Source: Bipolaris cookei | Lineage: Eukaryota > Ascomycota > Dothideomycetes > Pleosporales > Pleosporaceae | Direction: 5' to 3' | Length of the DNA stretch: 64,000 nucleotides | Assembly: GCA_002286855.1 (NCBI GenBank) | Contig: NRSV01000012.1 | Location: 310,001-374,000 of the forward strand | Shown here: one piece after another, positions 57,465 to 64,000 of the stretch | Layout of the letters: the number at the start of each line of letters is the position of its first letter | How positions within the stretch are numbered: position 1 is the stretch's first letter | Notes under the pieces: model-generated | The model's input: only the letters and a program-made list of their open reading frames with translations | Databases searched by the model: none | What the model was told of the DNA's origin: nothing | Translations under genes and position numbers: made by a program

Positions 57465-59019
57465 CTATATATCCCTGTACGACCCATCAACTGGTTTCCT
57501 ACCCACACCCCCATACTGCTGCTGCTGCGACTGTTGCTGCGTCTCAGCTCCCGGCGTAAACGCTCGGTAAGAAGGCTGCGGCGGTGCTTGTTGCTGCAGC
57601 GGTGCTACAGTGTCCGCGGCCGGAGTGTAGGACCGTTGACCTGGGTACGCTGATACCGGTGAGGTTGTTTGGGTGGGACGGCCGGGGGTGAGAGATGGTG
57701 GGGGACCCGAGGATGGTAGTGGTGGTGAGGGTAGGGGTTGCACGGGCGGTGGTGCTGGGTCGTAGGTGTGGTACGAGGGGGCTATACTTGCGTTGTAGTT
57801 GTATGCGTTGGAGGGAGGTGCCGGGGATGAGTAGTTGTGCGTGGGCTCATCGGGGTAGTCTCGTTGGTCGTAAGTGTCTTGGTGGTTGTTGTATGGCGCT
57901 GACTGGTTGTATGACTGCGGTTGGCTGTAGGATGATTGTGGTTGACTGTATGACGTTTGGGGTTGGTTGTAGGATGTTGGTAGTTCATGGTACGGTGCGT
58001 GGATGTCACTCTGTTGGCTCAATTGATCGTGGGAAACGTATGCTTGGGATGGTCCTGGTGAACGCCGGTCATATGGCTGTTGCTGCTGCTGGCCGTACCC
58101 TGCACCGGCTCCGTACACTGGAGATCGACCTTGTCCAGGTGAACCCTGGCGATATCCGCCTTGCTGGCCGTATGGCTGACCATACTGTCCTTGGTTATTG
58201 TTGTAAGACGGGGCATCGCTCACAAACGAATTGTTTTGTGGATATCCATAATCTGGTGAAACTGGGGACCTGCCCGGGCCAGGAGACCGTCTTGCTCCAG
58301 GTACTGCTGCCGCTGCCATGCCTCCCATGGATCCACTTGTCACACTACCATTATGATCTAGCCTGTCCAACTCCATGTCTCCCTTCTTTTGCGGGACTGG
58401 CTGTTCCTCTACTTCTACCTCTACGTGCACATCCCGTCCTTCCTTCCACGTCGGCATAGCTGGAAGAGAGTCTTCGTTTGCCGCAGGCTTGGATGAATCG
58501 AATGTGGCATATTGTAGTCTTTCTTGTTGCGGGGCCGGCGCAAAGGTGGGCATGGGATTGGACTGGTATTGTTGGTTTGCGAGTCGCGGGTTGAAGACCG
58601 GTGGAGGTGGCGCGGCAGCATGCGCCTGCGCATAAGGGTTTGCTGGAGGAGGTGGTGCACCATACGATTGAGGATATGGACGTCCGGAATCACTCTTGAT
58701 GCGCTTGTGTGAGCTTCCTCGGCCGCCGCCACAGCAAGAAGCGCAGCATCTAAAGCAACAGCAGGCACACTCGGCGCCGCAACATATGCATCGCGCAATG
58801 CAGGTGATCACTGAGAAGAGGATGAGACCGCCAATGATGATTCCAACAATAACTGGCCATCTGTTGTATGTGAGCAAAGGGGAATCGGGCAAGGGGAGCC
58901 GCTTCTACACACTTGCAGTAGGATTTGGCCATGCAGTTGTCCCATGACGAAAGGGTGTTCCTCGCGTCGTCCAGGGGGTTCTGGCGCGCCAACAACGAGG
59001 TCGCGAGTAACGACGGCAT
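57465..59019 (-). CDS. Fibroin-like Cys-rich single-pass membrane protein
   Basis: Exon 1 is 58913-59019 and exon 2 is 57465-58860; a 52-nt intron (GTGTGT...ACAACAG) joins AKSYCK to WPVIVG; 500 residues. The N-terminus MPSLLATSLLARQNPLDDAR and SWDNCMAKSYCKWPVIVG, the membrane helix (about residues 36-58, PVIVGIIIGGLILFSVITCI) and the adjoining Cys-rich block (ARCICCGAECACCCFRCCAS) are the hallmarks of a fungal family often labelled fibroin-related. The rest is a long low-complexity cytosolic tail rich in Pro, Gln, Tyr, Ser and Asn (repeated SYSQPQ units around residues 325-345). The Cys cluster is probably palmitoylated. Function is unproved; a membrane-anchored scaffold is my guess. Confidence 0.85.
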
Positions 59020-60557
59020 CGCGATGCCAGGGGGGCGTGACAGCAAAGTCACAGCTTACGCGGAGACGGAGGCGTCAGGAAGACGTGTTCCGACCAGCGG
59101 GTATAAAGTGAAAATTGAATTGCGATACGACGTTGATGATGAGACTAAGCTTATGACGATCGACGGCAGACAATGGGTCTCACATGGCTCCTGGGTATAT
59201 CGCAATCGGGAAGGGGGGCAAGCATGGGAGAGTGAGAAGAGAGAGGGAGAATTGTGTGTACTGTGTAGGCTGGTCTCCCTGGATGAAGGCCTGCTTAAGC
59301 CGAAACGTCGCAAAGGCTCGGTAGGGGCGGCGGCAGGTCAAGCACCCTTGCGACGCGTTTCGGTGGCTGAGCTGCCGCTTATAGAGTTTGGGCGCGCTAT
59401 GGGCCACTCGTTCTCCGCGCCATTTTCCTGCCGACTGTCAAAAGAACGGCGTATATCTATAGCGTCCAAGTCAAAATGCACAAGGATTGAGCTTGGCCTC
59501 CGTGGTGCACATTAGCCGTTGCTGTCGCCAACAATGTGACCAAGAGGTGACGAATCTTAGCGGGGAACGCGAAGGAGCATGATTAACATCCACACACCCA
59601 CAGCACTAGCATTGCTACCATCTGGCAAGGCAAGTGGCGTCAAACGTCCAGCAGTTTTCCAGGTTCAAACGTATTAATAGAAGGTGGTATGCGATCCGAC
59701 GGGCCGGGAATACTATGCATTTCTATCCTTCTTATGTGATGAACAGGTGTGTATGCATGCAATGCTGATTGGTTTTATGGTGAAACCTGGACATCTTTTG
59801 AATATACAGGGTATAGAATATGTACATGCTTCTTCTAGCTAGGTCAGTAGCAGAGTGCATGTGACTTGTCTCAAGTCTTTTGCATCATAGACGACGGCTA
59901 GTTTACTATATAGCAACCATCCAATGGCTAGATAGGAATCAGGTTACCTTTAGCGTGTACCGTCCATATTGCACAAGAAACTTGACTGAATACACACTCG
60001 GCTTAGACTTAAGCCTCACTGAAGATATACGTACCTGATTTCCAAGATCTGTGAATAGTACAGTGGGTCGTTGTAATTGCAGGTATGTTGTGCAGGCTGA
60101 TTCACAACTCCCAACGCAACAAGTGGGTACATGAACATCCCCCATACACCGATAGCCTCAACAGATTAGAAGACATCAAGAGACCCATCCTCGTCTCAAA
60201 ATCGAGTCTCAGAAAAGCCCGGCCAGCGGCAATACTCGATGCCGACGTGACACGGAGGAAAAACCAAATGCTCCTACATTCTAGTCTTCCAAGCCAGACC
60301 ATAGTAGCCTTACCTTTCCTCGTCACACCTTAGAATCTAGGCTCTCATTCCACGGGCCCCCAAATTACCTACACACATACTACTAGAAGACTATCCACTA
60401 AACTACCCCGCACTAACCCAAACGGATCCCTCCGTCCACCACCACCGCACCTGCAAGCTCCCCGCTCTTCTATCTCACCCTCCCTCACACCTACGTCACT
60501 GATCACGCACCCGCTACCTCACCGCCTACATAACCCGCATCATTCCCCTTGCCCATC
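59020..60557. other. Divergent intergenic region
   Basis: Upstream of both the fibroin-like gene (minus) and the small ORF at 60558 (plus). A 196-codon plus ORF (58925-59515) crosses antisense into exon 1 of the fibroin-like gene and is judged chance. The last 150 nt are C-rich leader-type sequence. Confidence 0.4.
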
Positions 60558-60809
60558 ATGGCCTCTCCATCTGACTCGCAACAACAACAACAACAACAAC
60601 CGCCCAACTTCAACACGCTTCTGCAATACCTGCAGAGCCAACCCGAGACCCCAGATACCGAGACCGCAGCGCTAGCTACCGACATCCAGAAGCTCGAAGT
60701 GAGCGAGGAAACAACGGAGCAAGATAAAATCAACGCCTACGTAGCCGAGTTCTTGTACATTGGCGGCCCCGAAGTCCTTGTAGGGAAGAAATCAGATAAG
60801 CAAAAGTAA
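60558..60809 (+). CDS. Small acidic hypothetical protein, first of a close tandem pair
   Basis: A single exon of 83 residues with start context catcATGgcc. It opens MASPSDSQQ with a CAA-repeat-coded Gln tract (residues 7-13), then NFNTLLQYLQSQPETPDTET, ALATDIQKLEVSEETTEQDK and INAYVAEFLYIGGPEV, ending in a basic KKSDKQK. The Leu- and acid-rich sequence looks like real protein with two amphipathic helices. I know no family. Its TAA is followed after only two bases by the ATG of the next ORF, so the two are probably on one transcript, or this is an unusually long upstream ORF that controls the second. Confidence 0.6.
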   Translation: MASPSDSQQQQQQQPPNFNTLLQYLQSQPETPDTETAALATDIQKLEVSEETTEQDKINAYVAEFLYIGGPEVLVGKKSDKQK

Positions 60810-60811
60810 AA

Positions 60812-61204
60812 ATGCCTGTTCACCCTGTTGAAGAGTCTGCTCCTGGTAGTAAGTCTTTCACCTTCTGTCTTTGCTTTCTTGTGCTACGGTGTATGGTTTG
60901 GTAAATGTACATGTAACAAAGCTAACACAACTTCACTACAGGCATCACCGATAAGATCGCAAAGGAGTCTTCAGACTCGACGGCTTCGTCGCACGGCATG
61001 CACGATACGGGCAATATGCAGCATGCTCAGGCTCACAAGTCAAAGGTACGATAAACCGCGCTTGATAAGGACTTGGTAGAGCAAACGATATGTTCCTGAG
61101 GCTAACAAAATACCTACGTATAGGGCCCAGTCATTGCCGAGAACCTGCCCGAGCCCGAGAGCAAGGAGGAGTTGAAGAAGAGGGCTGAGGAACTGAACAA
61201 ATAG
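60812..61204 (+). CDS. Small hydrophilic protein, second of the tandem pair
   Basis: Exons 60812-60848, 60942-61045 and 61124-61204 (introns 93 and 78 nt, with GTAAGT and GTACGA donors and GCTAAC branch sites in both); 73 residues. A second donor three bases earlier would drop one Ser. The product reads MPVHPVEESAPGSITDKIAK, a His/Met/Ser-rich middle (SSHGMHDTGNMQHAQAHKSK) and GPVIAENLPEPESKEELKKR with end AEELNK. The last segment resembles the C-terminus of a family of tiny conserved fungal proteins of unknown function, which supports the splice model. Starts 2 nt after the preceding stop. Confidence 0.72.
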
Positions 61205-62416
61205 ATGCATCATGACATTCGAGTCTACAACAAAGCATACTACAAGGTTACATATGCAAGATGAATAATACGTATACCATGCATTGGTTCTTTTTACTCT
61301 TAATCAAGTGACTCTTTGCCGTACCATGACAAGTGTCTAACGCACCCCTCAAGCAAGCAAAGCAAAGCAGCGCACAAGGTGATGGACAGAGACTATTGGA
61401 TTCCTCAATACCATCGTATCGAACGACTACAGGATACAAGAAGTGAGCCGCTTCAAACAGCCTGCTCATCAAGAAAAAAAACTGAGAGCGAGAGAGAACA
61501 AGGTAAGAAACGAAGCCAGGCTTGACCCAGCTTGACCGAAAAACTCCCTCCTTTTTTTTTATAGATCCCAACAAACATATTTTTTTCCTAGTCTTTATCC
61601 CTTCCTAAGATGAGAAAAACACCCCGTATATCCAACAAAGTAAGAAAAGACAAAAGAATTCGTCCTCTTCACTAGATATCCAGTGACGTCAACACACTCG
61701 ACTCCAACCACAAAATCCACACAGGGCACAAAAAAGGCACAAAGACCTCCTTGGTTATCATGTGGTATACTGTGGTGAGAATCCAAGTACGTGCAAAAAA
61801 CGCCCATGAATATCTAGACAGAGTGAATCGAGAGACTGACAGACAAAGAGAGGTATCGTGCAGATTTGCCCAAAAAACAAGAAAGAAACAAAGAGACTAG
61901 GGCTACCAAGATGCTTCGTAATGTGGTTAAAAAAGAGCAAAAAAACAGGTACATGTCGTTACAAATGCCGCCTCCCTCCCCCCACCTTTGGTGGTGTGGG
62001 AGGGGGCAGGATGGAACAGAGATGGGTATATATGGCAGGCGAGATAGAGAGAGGGAGATGGTGCAAATGTCTTTCAAAACAAAAAAAAAGAAATCAGAGT
62101 AGTCGGCGCAGCGTTTTACAATCATTGTCGCTGTCGAAAGAGTACGCAAGCAATGGCGGTGATGGTAGTGCTGCTGTGCGTCTGTGGCTCAATGCTTTGT
62201 TGCATGCACGTATGTGGGTTGTGTATGTGTGTGTTAGGTGCCTGATGCTGTTGCTGCCGCTATCGCCGGGTGGGTCAATGTTAACGCTAATGGCATCGAA
62301 GGCAAAGATATACGCCCAGCTAAAAGTCCTTGGCTTAGCTTCTCTGCTCTCAAGACTAAGATAAAAACGAGAAAAAGTGGCACGCCTGTAAGCAGGCAGT
62401 AGGAAAGAAAGAGGCA
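61205..62416. other. Convergent 3' region
   Basis: Between the stop of the small protein gene (plus) and that of the RasGEF (minus). ORFs on both strands (up to 168 codons at 61858-62364) are low-complexity and unsupported. Confidence 0.45.
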
Positions 62417-63986
62417 CTAACGCTCTCGAAACCATCGAGCTATTCTACCCTTTTCATTGGCTCCTTGGGCTTCGAGGTGGGCACTGCGTTCCCAAAGTTC
62501 CTAGTGCAATTTCTTAGCTGCCTGGCACTACGCTAGTCTAGGGTGCGTTACTTACTTCGTCATCCTTGTTGATGTTGACGTCGAGGATCAGGGTCCGAAT
62601 TTCTTCGCACTTTTGCCAGTTTGGATAAGGCGTGCCCTGGGCGCGTTGGACGCCGACAATGACCTCGCCCATAATCTCAAATTTGCGCCAATTGATTCTC
62701 TCTTTGCCAACAACTCCTCCTGGCAATGGTTCTCGGCTGTCGCGTTTCCCTGCCGCAGCCTCAAAGACACTGACACCTGGATGTGGTGCCAAGGCCGAGT
62801 CCGTTTTTTTCTTGTCGCCAATGAATGTTGAATTGCCTTCGGAGGCCGATACGAGATCGCGGCGAAGTAGCGGTATGTACGGAATCCGTTCCCCTGAACT
62901 ATTATCCCACGCCAGTCGATATGCGGCGTGCGATTTGGTGTGGCTCATCAAAATGTCCAGTTTCCAAAAATCTTGAGTCGTGGCCTGTGGAACCAAGTCC
63001 TTGGTTGCGTGCAGGCGGATAACAGCTGTGCCCTTGATGCCAGCCATGACAGCACCCAGCATGTTGTAGTTGTTCAACTTGCGAAGCTGCCGCGCAATCT
63101 TCATCCACTTCTCCATCATGAGTGCCCTGTGCTTGGGCTTGTCACGGAGGAGAATGTAGTTTGTGACGAGTAATGCAATGTAGTTGAAATGTTCGGTCAT
63201 GCGCGTAACGTTTTCAAGGTTCTTGCATCTCTTCTTTTCGTCGTTGTTGAGGCTGACATGGCGGACAAGATCTCGTGGTCGGACAGAGGAGAACATGATC
63301 CAATCTATGCGGGTCAATTCTCTGGCAATGGCATCCTCTGGTTCGTTCATGAACTGGTGCCATTGGATCTTTGATAGGGGCTTGACAGGGTTGGGCTCGA
63401 GCTGTCGGGCAAGACGTTCGTTCTTTTCGATTTGAGTGATGAGGGTCTGTGATGAGCCCATGGACTCGTTTGTAGATGGGGCGCCGCCAGTCAAACTACT
63501 TCGGGCAATGGAGTTTCGCGAGGAGTCGTCCATGGACATGTGGTCCAAAGCTCTCGAGAATTCGTCTTCGTCCGAGTCCTCGTCAAGCACGTTGTTGTGG
63601 AATGCGGGTATGTTTTCATTTTGCATCCGTTGGCGATCGCTGCAGGCCCAGTCGGTGTCGTCGTCTTCGGTGACCATTTCCAGATCGCGAAGGATTTCGG
63701 TTGCGGCAACGGAGAATTCACGATTCGAGGCCAACGAGGATGCAAATCGTCGAATCAAGCGGCGGGTGGTGGGGTAGGCAAAATCACCAGGGTAATAGGC
63801 AACCCATTGGTGTAGTATGGTCAGGTAGCGGAGCTGAGCAATGATGCGAATCACTGGTAGGTCCTTTTCCTTGTTGAGAGCCTCGAAACGTTTGACAATG
63901 GCCTCGAGGAGCTGGCCCGGTGTGGCGAACCTCCGGTACAGGGCGAGGAAGACGGAGACGAATTTGGTGTCATTCTTGGACATTGG
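62417..63986 (-). CDS. Cdc25-type Ras guanine-nucleotide exchange factor, 3' part
   Basis: The last exon is 62417-62500 and the preceding one 62556-63986, continuing beyond the window; the 55-nt intron (GTAAGT...CACTAG) joins INKDDE to ELWERSAHLEAQGANEKG and the end RIARWFRER. Reading through it would stop falsely at 62538. From its start the visible exon carries the RasGEF_N domain (FVSVFLALYRRFATPGQLLE, TILHQWVAYYPGDF), an acidic linker (DEDSDEDEF), then the catalytic RasGEF/CDC25 domain: LTRIDWIMFSSVRPRDLVRH, NYILLRDKPKHRALMMEKW, LRKLNNYNMLGAVMAGI and RIPYIPLLRRDL. It loads Ras with GTP upstream of cAMP or MAP-kinase signalling. A possible acceptor (CACAG) at 63987-63991 suggests the true exon border lies at 63986, so the N-terminal part of the protein is outside. 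Confidence 0.9.
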
Positions 63987-64000
63987 CTGTGTCAGTAGTC

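Noticed and set aside
57695..58459. Plus-strand ORF of 254 codons
   Set aside because: Lies antisense to the fibroin-like gene and is a mirror of its Pro/Gln/Tyr codons; no domain.
58925..59515. Plus-strand ORF of 196 codons
   Set aside because: Antisense to exon 1 of the fibroin-like gene for its first part and without protein-like composition later; the minus gene has a clear family match.
1..64000. tRNA, 5S rRNA or intact transposon
   Set aside because: Looked for A/B-box pairs, the fungal 5S core, transposase and reverse-transcriptase motifs by eye and saw none; a covariance-model scan would be needed to exclude diverged copies.

Overview
The window is nuclear DNA of a filamentous ascomycete. 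Genes are broken by short introns (about 45-95 nt) with GTAAGT-like donors and CTAAC-type branch points. Several products belong to fungal families: Dsc3, a GH76 mannanase, a Gin4/Hsl1-type kinase, a fibroin-like Cys-rich membrane protein, and a DUF3632-like protein. The overall look (compact genes, long gene-poor spacers, scattered pseudogenes) fits Dothideomycetes, most likely Pleosporales; that placement is inference. All exon structures below were built by hand from reading frame, splice consensus and family conservation.

0-16 kb: a broken cell-surface-type repeat protein at the left edge; a small three-repeat protein; the mitochondrial Fe-S assembly factor ISA1; a Dabb-domain protein; DSC3 of the Golgi E3 ligase; a secreted eight-exon agmatinase-like ureohydrolase (minus); a MATE transporter (minus); a secreted GH76 mannanase (minus); and a small Hsp9/Hsp12 stress protein.

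16-33 kb: WBP11-like splicing factor and a divergent conserved protein sharing a 213-bp promoter; an adenylate-forming CoA ligase carrying two in-frame TGA codons; a DUF3632-like protein; a secreted HbpS/GlcG-like protein flanked by two long trinucleotide microsatellites; two weak ORFs; ribosomal protein eL24; and a Gin4/Hsl1-type kinase with C-terminal KA1 domain whose frame is broken by one missing base.

33-49 kb: a C2H2 zinc-finger regulator on the minus strand, followed by about 12.7 kb without a recognisable gene. The first part is GC-rich and repeat-poor, the later part AT-rich with short ORF relics.

49-64 kb: a GFA-type zinc protein with a premature stop, a mitochondrial HotDog thioesterase, a badly decayed TRP-like (ML-domain) membrane protein, a 66-residue membrane micropeptide, the fibroin-like protein, two small ORFs only 2 nt apart, and the 3' part of a Cdc25-type RasGEF that runs off the right edge.

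The genes do not form an obvious pathway or cluster; most are housekeeping or signalling genes in ordinary order. The notable theme is gene decay: four loci (0-1, 19-21, 49, 51-54 kb) carry nonsense codons that single C-to-T or G-to-A transitions could produce, and the kinase carries a 1-nt frameshift. I found no tRNA, rRNA, CRISPR array, prokaryote-type operon or intact transposon.
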